A stretch of DNA of 64,000 bases, from contig CP075492.1 in the NCBI GenBank assembly GCA_021613535.1, positions 15,686,001-15,750,000 of the forward strand. Reading direction: 5' to 3'. The notes beneath the pieces were generated by a model. That model was not told where the DNA came from and did no database searches. It was given only the letters and a program-made list of their open reading frames with translations. The stretch is from Adineta vaga. Taxonomy: Eukaryota; Rotifera. Positions 43,113 through 53,664 of the stretch are shown piece after piece (positions within the stretch are counted from its first letter, which is position 1; each line of letters starts with the position of its first letter). The translations under genes and the position numbers were made by a program.

Positions 43113-44806
43113 ATGTCAAAACAACAAACATTATTTATGAAACTTCCAAACGAAATTATTTTTTATATCTTTGAATTCTTAACACCATCTGATATTCTTC
43201 GAGCTTTTGCACATCTCAATTACCGATGTGATACTCTCATTCAATCACATATCAAAGCTCTCGATTTAACTGATGGTTGGAATGGAAATCGAGAAGATTT
43301 GCACGGATTATGTGAACAAATTGCAAGACTTAAGATTAATGATTTAAATATTGACTTGTTAAATGATTGTGAATTTCCAAAGCTACAATCACTTTATCTT
43401 CACGATATTTATAGATATGGAGAACTTATAACTAAAATGAATCTGAAAAGTCTCAATCTTTTTTCGACAATGATTGGTCTTCTGTTCGTATTCAAACAAA
43501 TATTCCACAAACAGTGATTCGTTTGTGCACAAATGTTCAAGTATATCCAGGAGCACTACACGCAAATCTCATTGATTTGAATCTAGTAATTCAATCAATG
43601 AGACACCTTATTGAATGTATTGAACAAACACCTCATGTTCGACGTCTATCAGTTACTTTCGGTCAAGCTTTTGATAGATATTACCGCGGAGAAGATAATG
43701 ATTATGATTATCTTCGAGCAATGATAAGCAAATTACGACCATTGAACAAATTGAATCATCTTTCTTTCTCTACGAAACAAACCAGTATGCACGAGAACAA
43801 TGAATATTTACCATTTGAGGAAATTCAACGTTTTATCGATCAATGTTGTTCAGATAAGAAGATTTTGAAGAGAATCATAATGGAATTCTATCGAATCAAA
43901 TTTAATAAAAACATGTGGTCAACTATTGAACTATATAGAAATACATTTGATCGTTTTGATTTTTATGGTTTAGTTGCAGCTGATAATGAAATCATTGAAA
44001 AGATACAACTGTCATTGAATGATAAACATTTTGATTATCATACCGAAGAAAATACATCCTCAATTTGTTCGGACTGTTATATACACATCTATACATTACC
44101 ATTTTGTTTTGAGAAATTACATGGTTTTGAATCTTGTTCTAAACTCAGTTCTCGTCTATCGTTTTCAAGCGTTCGTCATCTTTATTTCAATGAATCTTAT
44201 GGAAGTCATTTAATATCATTCGAATCATTAACAAAACGTATGCCTAATCTTGTTTCAATCAACTGTAATCTTCATATTCATCATGAATACAATATTTCTA
44301 CTCAAGAAATTATTGTTGACGAAGATATTTTCTGTCATGTTCGTTTTCTTAGTTTTGAAATGCGTGGCAATCATAAATCATGTACTTGTCAAAAACTTCT
44401 TCGTCATTTACTTGATCGAATGCCATATTTGGAATGTTTGAAAACATCAGAAGTTGATTTTCTTTCTGAAAATCATTCATTTCCATCTATTAAACGGTTC
44501 ATTCGACCAGGATGTGATTTACAGTTAATTGATCCATTGGCACGAGGTTTACCTCATTTGACAATTTTATCGCTTAGTGGCTTGCCTGTATATCCAAAAC
44601 AGATATCGAATGTTGTTGGTCCACTCTTTATTCGTCTTCCATTGCTCAAATCAATTTCTTTTTCTTACGGTTCGTTTTGTGGTAATGATCACACACCTTA
44701 TAGAAAATATATTGAAGAGGCATTAATACTTATTCAAAACATGAGTGATTCTCTTTGCCATGTAAAACTCAATGAGATTTATCGAGGAGCAAGATTTTAT
44801 CGCTAG
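43113..44806 (+). pseudogene. F-box protein gene with a single one-base frameshift
   Basis: ATG at 43113 opens MSKQQTLFMKLPNEIIFYIF, a standard F-box (FEFLTPSDILRAFAHLNYR). The frame is lost near 43470, where ...STMI meets the frame WSSVRIQTNIPQTVIRLC. It then stays open for more than 430 codons to TAG at 44806 (ending YRGARFYR). The joined product would match the intact paralogue at 53665 along its whole length (for example CEQIARLKINDLNIDLLNDC, TPHVRRLSVTFGQAF, LDRMPYLECLKTSE). One missing base is the only lesion found, so recent death or a sequencing error are both possible. The normal product would be a substrate adaptor of an SCF ubiquitin ligase. Confidence 0.75.
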
Positions 44807-44913
44807 AACTCTTATCCTACAATTTACTATGTATCTCACACGTGTAAAGATTAAATATCCCTAGTTCACACACCCAACCTGGGAGTAACTGATCTTTATT
44901 GTGAAAAAAATAG

Positions 44914-47264
44914 TTATTTTTTTACATCCGATGTAATACGATGATATCCAGTAATTTTGTAGCCACAATCGGCAGAATTGTCACTAGAAGTTGGCAATCG
45001 TTTCACTCTTAACGGAACTTCTGATCCCGTGACACGACTTTCATTGTCATGCTGATCCTTAGAGAAAAAGAGTACAAATTTATCATTGATCTTTTCTCTC
45101 TCTTCCTTACTTTCACATTTTCACTCTGACGATCCTCATCGAAGACAATATTATCATCATCATCGTGATAATCAAAGATCTATATGAGAAAAGATTAGAC
45201 AGAAATATATTTCATTGATTAGTTCAGTAGATATAGCATTGCTATTATCTTCGAACTCCAGAACTTACCTGGATATTCTTTTGTTCTCGGACAATTTTGA
45301 TAGAACCAGCAGCAGACGATGCACGTTTCGTCTTTGAACTAGATATATTCACTATAGAAGATATATTGAGATAAATAAAAACAAACTTACGTTTTTACTT
45401 GTGTTGTTGATCGAGGTACAGGATCTGGTAATGGATCAAGTCCTATCACGAGAAATAACTTTTTATCGACTCATTTCTAGTCAGTGTCAGATACAAACTA
45501 ATATTTCGAAATTTTGTTGGTAATATCGATTGATCAATAGGTTCCTCTGTTTCGGATTGTCGTGTTGGGACAGTTGAATGGCGTTCGGACAGGTGTCTGG
45601 GACTGGGCCCAGTTTCGGTAGTAGAGAATGGTTCATGATTTAATGGCAGTGGTTTTCTACGATTTATGTCCCTTTTCAATCTATCTTCAGATTCATTGGA
45701 GTTTGAGTCGCTATCATCTTCATCAATCGCTTTTTTCTATGGTCACAAAAGCAAAGAAGAGTCCTAAATACAAAGAGATACATTTTCAATTGATGCTTAC
45801 TCCACTTGGATGTGATATAGGTTTTTTATTGCTTTCTACATTTTCCAATTTAGGAGTAGATGATTGATAACGTGTCTCACGTCTCTCCATATACCACCCA
45901 TAATCACTAAATGCTTTATTCAATCGATCATTACATCGTAGAAAATCCACTATAATAACAATCGATCTGAAAACATTTTGAAATGCATTGCATCTTGTCC
46001 TACCGGCAATATCATCGATCGCAACAATCGAGAGTAAACTGACTAGTCGTGCTTGCATCTTTTTGCATGTTTTATACAGATCCTAGTATACGACAAAAGA
46101 ATGGAGAAAACTTCATAATCGAAACTAATTCTACACACTGTAAATAATTGCCAGTCCTCTGAATGTTCTTGGCCTGGTTCTAGGTTTGCAATCATTTCTT
46201 CGAATACATCCAAATTAACGTGAACAAGATCGAGTTCACTGCGAAGCTTAGCAATATGTTCATCGGGTAAATGTCGAATAACTGGTGGAGTGTTCGTATT
46301 CTCTGGAAGTACATTTTCATCGACAGAATTGTTTCGACGATAGGATGGCATCGAAGTTTTCTATAGAATTTAAACTGAAATGTGATTTGCTATTTCTTCT
46401 CTATAGCTCTTACTGGACGAGCCATAGTCTTCACTGATGATTGAGACTGTAAATAGGAAGAACATAGTAAAAGATATGCATTGAAAAATATAGATCGTAC
46501 CCTTGTTCGAGAGAGTGCTGTTGCATGTTTTGCTGGAACCTGTTAGACAATATAGTGACGAAAAAATCACAACAGACTAAATTACTTTAGTTGACAATAA
46601 TGTGTGAATCACATCTTGTCTGTCAGCAGGTGGGAATTTAAAACGTTGTTCTCTGCATTCTTGATATAATTCTCGAATAATCTCAAAACCAGGTTCATCT
46701 CCAAATGCAAACGTCCAATACTAGCAATAGTATCATAGTGACAGAAAATACATATTTGGATCGAATAAGACAAGCAAAAGTAGACTCTTACTTGTATCAT
46801 GCCGAGAACTTGTTGTTCGATATATATAGGTGGATCATTTTTCGGAGCAATGATTGCTTTTAATGCTCGAAGAAAATTTTCATTGGCTAGTTGAATATGT
46901 AGTATGTAGCCACAGTTTTTGACTAAAGCCTCCAATAACTATTCAAATGAGAATAGGATATCATCACCATCAACATTTTCTTAACATACGGTTAATGTTA
47001 ATGCGATCAATCGCCATTCTGGATTATTTAGATTTAACTGGAGATTTTCTTTGATCACTTGTATCGCTTCTTCTGCGCTGTAAGAAACAATGTCTTTCGT
47101 TCAATAAGATAGAAAAAAAATGTATACCTCTCTTCATGAATGGCTACCTGATCACAGATTTTCATGATTAAAGACCAATCTTCTGCTGTTTGAGTAGGAC
47201 TGGTTACTTGTTCAATAGCTTGTAGAAGCCATGATGTTGAGTCAGTGACTGATGTACGTTGCAT
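44914..47264 (-). CDS. TOM1-like endosomal sorting adaptor (VHS + GAT), about 14 exons
   Basis: First exons: 47264-47128, 47077-46990, 46938-46792, 46720-46586; ten more follow, stop TAA at 44916-44914. The VHS domain covers the first four exons: DWSLIMKICDQVA, SAEEAIQVIKENLQ, PEWRLIALTLT, LLEALVKNCGYILHIQLANE, IIAPKNDPP, VLGMIQYWTFAF. A short linker leads to a GAT domain: LRSELDLVHVNLDVFEEMIA, DWQLFTDLYKTCKKMQARLV, DFLRCNDRLNKAFSDYGWY. The tail is acidic and polar (DDSDSNSNESED, FDYHDDDDN) with no clear clathrin box. TOM1-family proteins bind ubiquitinated cargo and clathrin on endosomes. Introns are short (about 45-75 bases) with GT-AG ends. AATAAA lies behind the stop near 44897. VHS and GAT assignment is firm; the last four exon joins are less sure. 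Confidence 0.85.
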
Positions 47265-47788
47265 CACTGTCTAATTGGTTTCTTTGTTATGATACTTTCT
47301 TATCGATATCTTTAAAGTTAGAAATTCATTGCACTAGAATGACGTTTAATGTAAAAAAAAACAAACAGAAGCATGACAATGGCTCATATGAATGAATACG
47401 TAAAGAAAGTTTTTTTTCTCTCGAAAAAATGCCGACAAAAACGCCTAGTCAATGTCAGCGACAGAAAGAAAAAGAAAAGAAAGACTCCATTGAAATGTTA
47501 CTCTGATGAAGCATTTTATATTGCACTGCGCATCTGATTAGTGCCGAACTAGATGAACAGAGGTCATTAGTGTTCATCACATACAATGGATAAAATTCCT
47601 CTCATTTATGAATCTGATTTAAAAACTTAGCAAGACTCCACTATATTCTCATGGAATTAGAAGAGTTAGAATAAATAAGAAAAAAAATGATTAAGATTAT
47701 CATTCGTAATGGTAAAAAGTGGAAAAGTAAACAATACATTATTTCTTCTCTTTTCTATTTCCTTCGTAGTAGGCAGTATACATAACAT
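47265..47788. other. Upstream region of the TOM1-like gene
   Basis: AT-rich, no gene seen. It ends in the G-rich block at 47789. Confidence 0.45.
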
Positions 47789-47870
47789 CTTGAGGGTGGG
47801 TGTGGGTGTATTGGCATCGTATTTTAACAATATTCATACTCATTCTTACCCAGAACCACATCCAAACTCC
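47789..47870. repeat. G-rich/C-rich fold-back block joined to an F-box crumb
   Basis: CTTGAGGGTGGGTGTGGGTG opposite CTTACCCAGAACCACATCC; the coding crumb begins immediately after the right arm. Confidence 0.6.
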
Positions 47871-47924
47871 CTTTGCCATGTAAAATTCGACTGGATTTCT
47901 AGAGGGGCAAGATTTTATCGTTAA
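47868..47924 (+). pseudogene. 3' crumb of an F-box gene
   Basis: Reads SLCHVKFDWISRGARFYR then TAA. It is nearly the C terminus of the gene at 43113 (SLCHVKLNEIYRGARFYR, stop). Only the last 18 or so codons remain. Confidence 0.7.
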
Positions 47925-48171
47925 AACTCCTATTCTACGAGGTACTCTACAACGGGTACATTTTGAAATGTGATGCTTAATAGTATTTAACGTATTGTTA
48001 CTCGAGATATTCTAATTTTAAGTAATACAAATTCTTACATATTGAAACTGACATTTTCAATGAAAAACGACGTGTTTTATCGGTTCGATAATGAATGTCA
48101 ACAAACATCGCATTTTTTCTTCGTCTCCTACTACTCTAGTTATAGTGAAGTCACTTATTTTGCTTCAGTGC

Positions 48172-49591
48172 TTGTCGCATCAGCAAACATTATTTGTGAT
48201 ACTTCCAAATGAGATCATCTATTCTATTTTCGAATTTCTAACATCTTGATTTAACTCATGACTGGAATGAAAATCAACAAGATATACAATGGATTTCTTC
48301 ACTGATTGAACGATTCAATATTTATTGAATAGCTGATTGCCAATTTCCTCGCCTTCATTCATTATCACTTCAAAATATCTTTGAATGGAATACATTGATA
48401 TAGCGAATATAAACTTGAAAAATCCTACTCTTTACTTCGACGATGATCGAAAAGCTTCTTTTGATTCGAATATTGTTATACCTGAAGCAGTCATTCAATT
48501 CTCTGCCAATTGTAAACTACCCATCAAAGTTTATCCTCAAAATCTGATCGGATTAAAGTTATGTATTGCATTAATGGTTGATCTTGTTCAAATTGTCAAA
48601 CGGACTCCGTTTCTTCAACGTTTATCGGTCACTTTCACAGAAGACTTTTATATTTTTGAATATGAAGAAGAATGGTGTTCTGATTATTTGCAAAAGATGA
48701 TTAGCAATTTTCAATTATCGAACAAATTAAATTATCTTTCTTTTTCTATTGACAGTAGTCATATAGATAGAATAGAAGAAAGATTCACTAATAGTACACA
48801 ATTCGTTCATAATATTTGAAAAGAAAGTTGATTGTTGGTAGAAAGTTATAATATATTTTATATTTATTTATTACCAGTTCGTTCCGATAATTTGTATCAC
48901 TTGAATTTGTGTTTAATACACAATGATCATATTTCATTCTCTAATATTTGCTATCTTCACATCGTCGATAGTGATGCCAGTTATACAATTATCATTTCGT
49001 TCAATAGCGAAACATATGCCAAGTCTGATTTCAATCCATTGTAATATTGGTTCTCTTCATAATAATAATATCTTCATTCCTGAGATTGTTCTTGATGAAG
49101 ATATATTTCATTATATTCGTTTTCTCCATTTGCCTTTAACTTGTCACTATAATGGATGTGTTTGTGGAAATCTTGTTTCTCGTTTACTTGATCGAACGCC
49201 AAAATTGGAATGTCTCAATACTACAAATGATGGCTTTCTTTTTGAACAACTTCAATTTCCATCTATTAAACAATTTATTTATCGCAAATACAAACCAATA
49301 TCAATCAATATGATAATAAAATGTTTACCAAATCTGACAACACTTTCTGTTGAACATTTTGGGATATCTGTAAACAAGATATCAACATTTATTAGTTCAT
49401 TTTTCCTTGCTCTTCCTTCGTTCAAATCAATTTCCTCTCATCATGGTACAAGATGTATTAAGGGTAAAACATCTTACGAAAAATATATGCAAGAAGCACT
49501 AGCACTTATACAAAATATGAATCATTCTCTTCGTCATATAATAGTTGATTTCAAATGTTGAGTAGCAACATTTTATCGTCGAAACTTCTAG
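48172..49591 (+). pseudogene. F-box gene, gutted copy
   Basis: Begins LSHQQTLFVILPNEIIYSIF, with TTG where paralogues have the start ATG. The F-box is cut by a deletion after FEFLTS and resumes at DLTHDWNENQQDIQWISSLI. Stops occur in the next 150 bases. Long open stretches return at 48385-48819 (TPFLQRLSVTFTEDF) and 48923-49561 (LDRTPKLECLNTTNDGFL), in changed frames. Several independent lesions show it is dead. Confidence 0.8.
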
Positions 49592-50027
49592 ACGACCATC
49601 AACATGAGTACGATCTACGATTTGTTTATTATCTTTCAAAAATACATACAAAGAAATTTTTAGATGTTGGATAGAAAATATTTTGAGAGTTTGTATAAAT
49701 ATACATGTAACACTTGCATGTACTCATTCGCACATATTAGTATTTGTCTTGATTTAAAAATAATAAACGAGCGACAGATGATATTATTCTCTTGATGATA
49801 AAATTATAAGTCAATAACCACCCGAAATAGCTTGATAGCTTAACTTTCGGCGAAATCAAGTTTGGAGAAAACTTTTTTCCAGTGGAAGAAAACCATCAAG
49901 ATTAATTTCCACCTTTCTTACTTCCTCCGCAATCCATGTCATATAAAATCGTGAGGCACTTATAGAAATTTACACTATTAATATATTTTGGTACATCCAA
50001 CTTGTGTTAAACAATCCGAAGGTGATC
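49592..50027. other. Upstream region of the small-peptide gene
   Basis: Holds a TATA element (CATATAAAATCG) at 49940-49948. A short inverted pair around CGAAA (49826-49856) has no interpretation. No gene seen. Confidence 0.45.
49940..49948 (+). promoter_or_regulatory. TATA box of the six-cysteine peptide gene
   Basis: CATATAAAATC about 85 bases before the ATG at 50028. Confidence 0.55.
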
Positions 50028-50210
50028 ATGCAAAAAATAAACCAGTTGATATTGTTGGTTATGTTTGTTCTTCTCCTTGCAACATTCTGCATGACAAAAG
50101 CAGTTGGAGATCAAGTTGAAAATAGTCATTCAATTAGCAAGCGTGAGTGTGGTTGGTTTTGGCCTGCTTGTTGTCGTTATACATGCTGTATTTTCCAAGG
50201 CCAATGTTGA
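50028..50210 (+). CDS. Secreted six-cysteine peptide precursor, 60 aa
   Basis: Textbook precursor layout. Signal peptide about residues 1-25 (MQKINQLILLVMFVLLLATF). Propeptide about 26-37 (VGDQVENSHSIS). Dibasic KR at 38-39. Then a 21-residue mature peptide with six Cys at 41, 48, 49, 53, 54 and 60, that is C-x6-CC-x3-CC-x5-C, and three aromatic residues between the first two Cys. Three disulfides can form. The upstream in-frame ATG at 50004 only adds residues before the signal and is not used. The layout is shared by neuropeptides, antimicrobial peptides and venom-type peptides; nothing in the sequence decides between them, so no function is assigned. Confidence 0.75.
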   Translation: MQKINQLILLVMFVLLLATFCMTKAVGDQVENSHSISKRECGWFWPACCRYTCCIFQGQC

Positions 50211-50838
50211 CAATCGTCACTCTAATGAGACTATAGAATAAAATGATATTCGTATTATTCTTTATTACATTTTTTCTTCTTATTTAATCCTGATTTAAAA
50301 TATAAAATATTTCATTATTCATTTGATTTTTTACGTAAAAGAAAACAACAAGAATTAATTTAATATGTCAACGAAGCACATTAAGAGTGACAGATGCACA
50401 TGCATCATTACTTTTATGATTATACCTTCTCTGCACATAGGAACTGGAAATCTACAGGTACCTTTTTCATCTTCGCTTTTTCTGAATAAATGAATGACTG
50501 AAAGGAAGGAAAAAAATCGTAATAAAAGCCATCTGGCATTCGATAAAATGCAAACAAATCAAACTCAACGTTTGATTTCTTCGCTTAGTCATAGAACGTG
50601 ATTTTTTTATGGACTTTTACATACATTGTGGTAATCATTTCTTTTTCAAACATTCTAATTTTGTCTCGATGTACTTTTTCTTGATGAAAATAACTTGGTA
50701 AAGAGAAATACAATTAAGCAGCGTTACGTACGGTAAATGCGTTGCTTTCAATAGAATGTCAGGTATAATATAGGAAATGTACTATTTGAGTTCAATCAAC
50801 ATAATTCAAATCAATGTCCTTTTTCTCGCAAAAAATAC
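50211..50838. other. Intergenic, nothing recognised
   Basis: AT-rich. Lies between two small secreted-protein genes in the same orientation. Confidence 0.45.
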
Positions 50839-50839
50839 G

Positions 50840-50847
50840 TATAAAAG
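50840..50847 (+). promoter_or_regulatory. TATA box of the small glycoprotein gene
   Basis: CGTATAAAAGATAG about 80 bases before the ATG at 50925. Confidence 0.6.
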
Positions 50848-50924
50848 ATAGAGAATCGATCAGAAGATACCCACAATATTTCTTCTAAGCTTTCCATATT
50901 TAACTATAAATTCAAGATTTCTAA

Positions 50925-51271
50925 ATGCAAACCGGTTGCGTTTTAGTATTGGTGAGTTAATTAAACGTGAAGATAAATATACCTCTGTTTGTCTTTACAT
51001 GGTAATAACTAATCAAAATATTATTGCTCAACATTTTCAGGTCGTTTTCTTGGCAATTACTACCAACTTAATTCTTGGTCACCCATCAAATCGTGATGGT
51101 TCTCGTGGACGTGCACCAGAAAATAACGGCAATGGAACATACACCATTGGTCCTCCACCAGGTAATATTACTGGTCAACCGTTTCCATCAGGTAACGGAA
51201 CAGATCCTGGTGAATTACGACCATCTTTCAATGGTACACGGCCGTCAGGTCCACGTCAACCGCCTTTTTGA
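50925..51271 (+). CDS. Small secreted Gly/Pro/Asn-rich glycoprotein, two exons
   Basis: Exon 1 50925-50951 (nine codons, MQTGCVLVL), intron with GTGAGT donor and TTTTCAG acceptor, exon 2 51041-51271; 85 aa. Splicing produces a good signal peptide (MQTGCVLVLVVFLAITTNLI), which neither exon gives alone. The mature part is low in hydrophobic residues: SNRDGSRGR, then four N-glycosylation sequons (NGT, NIT, NGT, NGT) in a Gly-Pro-rich frame ending PRQPPF. No Cys in the mature chain. Likely mucin-like or matrix protein or a peptide precursor; family unknown. Confidence 0.7.
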
Positions 51272-51674
51272 AATAACTGAGAACAATAATTAAGAGACAG
51301 TTTCATATTAACAACGATGTTTATGACCTTTGACTAATCAGTTTCACTGCTGCTTCTGTTACTAACATTTTTTTCTGCATACAAAATATACAATTATTAA
51401 TATGAACTGACATAGTTTTGCTCAGAAAAACTCATCATATGTCAAAATGGACAACACTACTGATATCTTGGTCGCATCAAATATGATTTACAAAGTTTGC
51501 CTATCACATGAAAAAAGAGTAATAAAAACGATGATCTTGTTCGATCATGTATCAGATTCAAATGTATTACACAATCTTATCGATAAAAGTCAAGACGGCT
51601 TGTATAGAAATAGTTGTAACTTTTTCTCCAATACAATAAAAGATTGTTAAGATCAGAAGTTCATGTATTTATTG

Positions 51675-51699
51675 TGTGAGGGTGTGGATGTGAGTGTCA
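51675..51699 (+). repeat. Single G-rich arm
   Basis: TGTGAGGGTGTGGATGTGAG with only a weak downstream partner (ACTCACTAGTGTCC). Confidence 0.45.
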
Positions 51700-52092
51700 T
51701 ACATCTACTCACTAGTGTCCTGCAGGAACAACTTTTTCCCTATTTTCTCATTCCCAATTTGGATTTAGGGAATGGAAACGGAGCTAAAAATTCATGTTCC
51801 CTAAATTTTGTTCATCTTATTTTTTTATATATACACATACTTCTATCTTGTAGCTGTTTTTTTTTTAAATTTTCTTTTTTTATACATAATTAACAGAAAA
51901 TAATAAATTTGCACCAAAAAATTAGACTATTGGTTGATTTTTAACGCTATAATAATTGAATCATCACAATCACCCACAATAAAAATCAATACCAGCAGTA
52001 GTAGTAGGTGCTTCTTGGATTGCGTAAGAAATATGTCTGAATATTCGATGACCATCAGTTTCATTGGGAATTTTATTTCTAATACTAAAGAC

Positions 52093-52146
52093 ATCTTGAG
52101 GGTGTGGGTACTTCATCTATCTAACACCTGCACCCACCCTCAAGAT
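52093..52146. repeat. Near-perfect G/C fold-back block
   Basis: ATCTTGAGGGTGTGGGTA and TGCACCCACCCTCAAGAT are nearly fully complementary around an 18-base loop. Best-preserved member of the series, so it shows what an intact unit looks like. Confidence 0.7.
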
Positions 52147-52357
52147 TTTATTCTATAAATTACTCGACATCGAATATGTTTAAACATTGATGCATGATGT
52201 ATTGTTATTCTAGATGCTCTAATAATGAATAATAAAAAAATTTACATATAAAAACAGCATGTTCTATCTGGGCAGTAATATATGCCAATAAATATCACGC
52301 TTTTCTTGTTCGTCACTTATTTCATGTATAATGTCGTCAGTTATTTTGCTTCGGCGC

Positions 52358-53497
52358 ATGTCACAACATCAAGCATTATTTGTGATACTTCCAAATGAAA
52401 TTATCGATATAACACTCTCGTTCAATCGTATATTACAAGTCTTGATTTAATTCATGATTGGAATGGAAATCAACAAGATATACAATGGATTTCTTCACTG
52501 TTTGAACCATTGAAAATTGATCGATTTAATGTTATGTATTAAATCCATGGGTGATCTAATACAAATTGTCAAACAAACACCAATTCTTCAACATTTATGG
52601 ATCGCTTTTGCTAGAAATCTAGAAATGTCTGACGTTGCCGATTTTTGTAAAATAATTTCCATCCATTAAACAAATTAAATTATTTTTCTGTCTCTACGCC
52701 AGAAGAAGCGGATAAATTTCGTGAAATTCAAATTTTTATCGATCAATGTTGTTCAAATAACAAAGTTTTAAAAATAATCAGTATAAAATTGTATTCGATC
52801 GATTTCAATGAATTTTGATGAATTTTCAAATGAAATGAAAAATAAACATGTCAACCGTACACAGTTTATTTATCATATTATTAAACAAGGAGATCTATTA
52901 GAACCAACGGATCATTATTTCCATATGTATTCATTACCATTTCGTTCAATAGCACAACATATGCTGTATCTTATTTCAATCAATTGGAACTTTAATTGTT
53001 TTCATGAAATCAATATCATTCTTCCAGATACTATTCTTGATGAAGATATATTTCATCATCTTCGCTTTCTCCATTTTCAATCAACTTACTATTGTCCACG
53101 ATGTACTTATCTAAATCTTCTTTCGCGCTTGCTTAATCGAATGCCGAAATTGGAATATCTCATTACTTCAGATGATAATTTTCTTTCTGAACAACGACAA
53201 TACCCGTCTATTAAACAATTCATTTCCCGTAAATTCAACTTGAAATCAATTGACACGAAAATAAAATGTTTCCCAAAATTAACAACACTTTCTCATGATC
53301 ATCTTGGGATATATTCACACAAAATCTCAACATTTGTTAGCTCATTTTTCTTTTCTCTTTCTTCATTCAAATCAATTTCCTCTCATTATGGTTCAAGAAG
53401 TAGTTATACTTATGCAAAATATGCACTCTATTCTCTTCGTCATATAATACTCGATTTGGAATGTGGTATAGCAACATTTAATCGTCGCAATTTCTAA
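52358..53497 (+). pseudogene. F-box gene, second gutted copy
   Basis: ATG at 52358 opens MSQHQALFVILPNEII, but the F-box core is then deleted and the frame runs into a stop (SFNRILQVLI). Later parts appear in other frames: HDWNGNQQDIQWISSLFEPL, then a shrunken middle, then an open stretch 52808-53497 with LNRMPKLEYLITSDDNFLSE and a C terminus TFNRRNF. It shares its deletions' neighbourhood and many substitutions with the copy at 48172, so both may descend from one damaged ancestor. Not functional. Confidence 0.8.
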
Positions 53498-53664
53498 CTA
53501 AATCATCCATTTTCACCATGTTTTGTGTCAATAAATAAATTCCAACATACGAATTCCTCACGAACATGATTCATAGTAATAATCCGACCCAAAGCAGTAT
53601 TTGTTTTCGTCGTCTCGTGAAAACATTTCTTTCTGTTGTTCGATTGCATTTTATTTTCAACAAA

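Larger units (their letters stand above)
51272..52357. other. Intergenic, two G/C blocks
   Basis: Holds a G-rich arm at 51675-51699 and the near-perfect fold-back at 52093-52146. The 67-codon ORF at 51447 has no motif and is not called. Confidence 0.45.
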
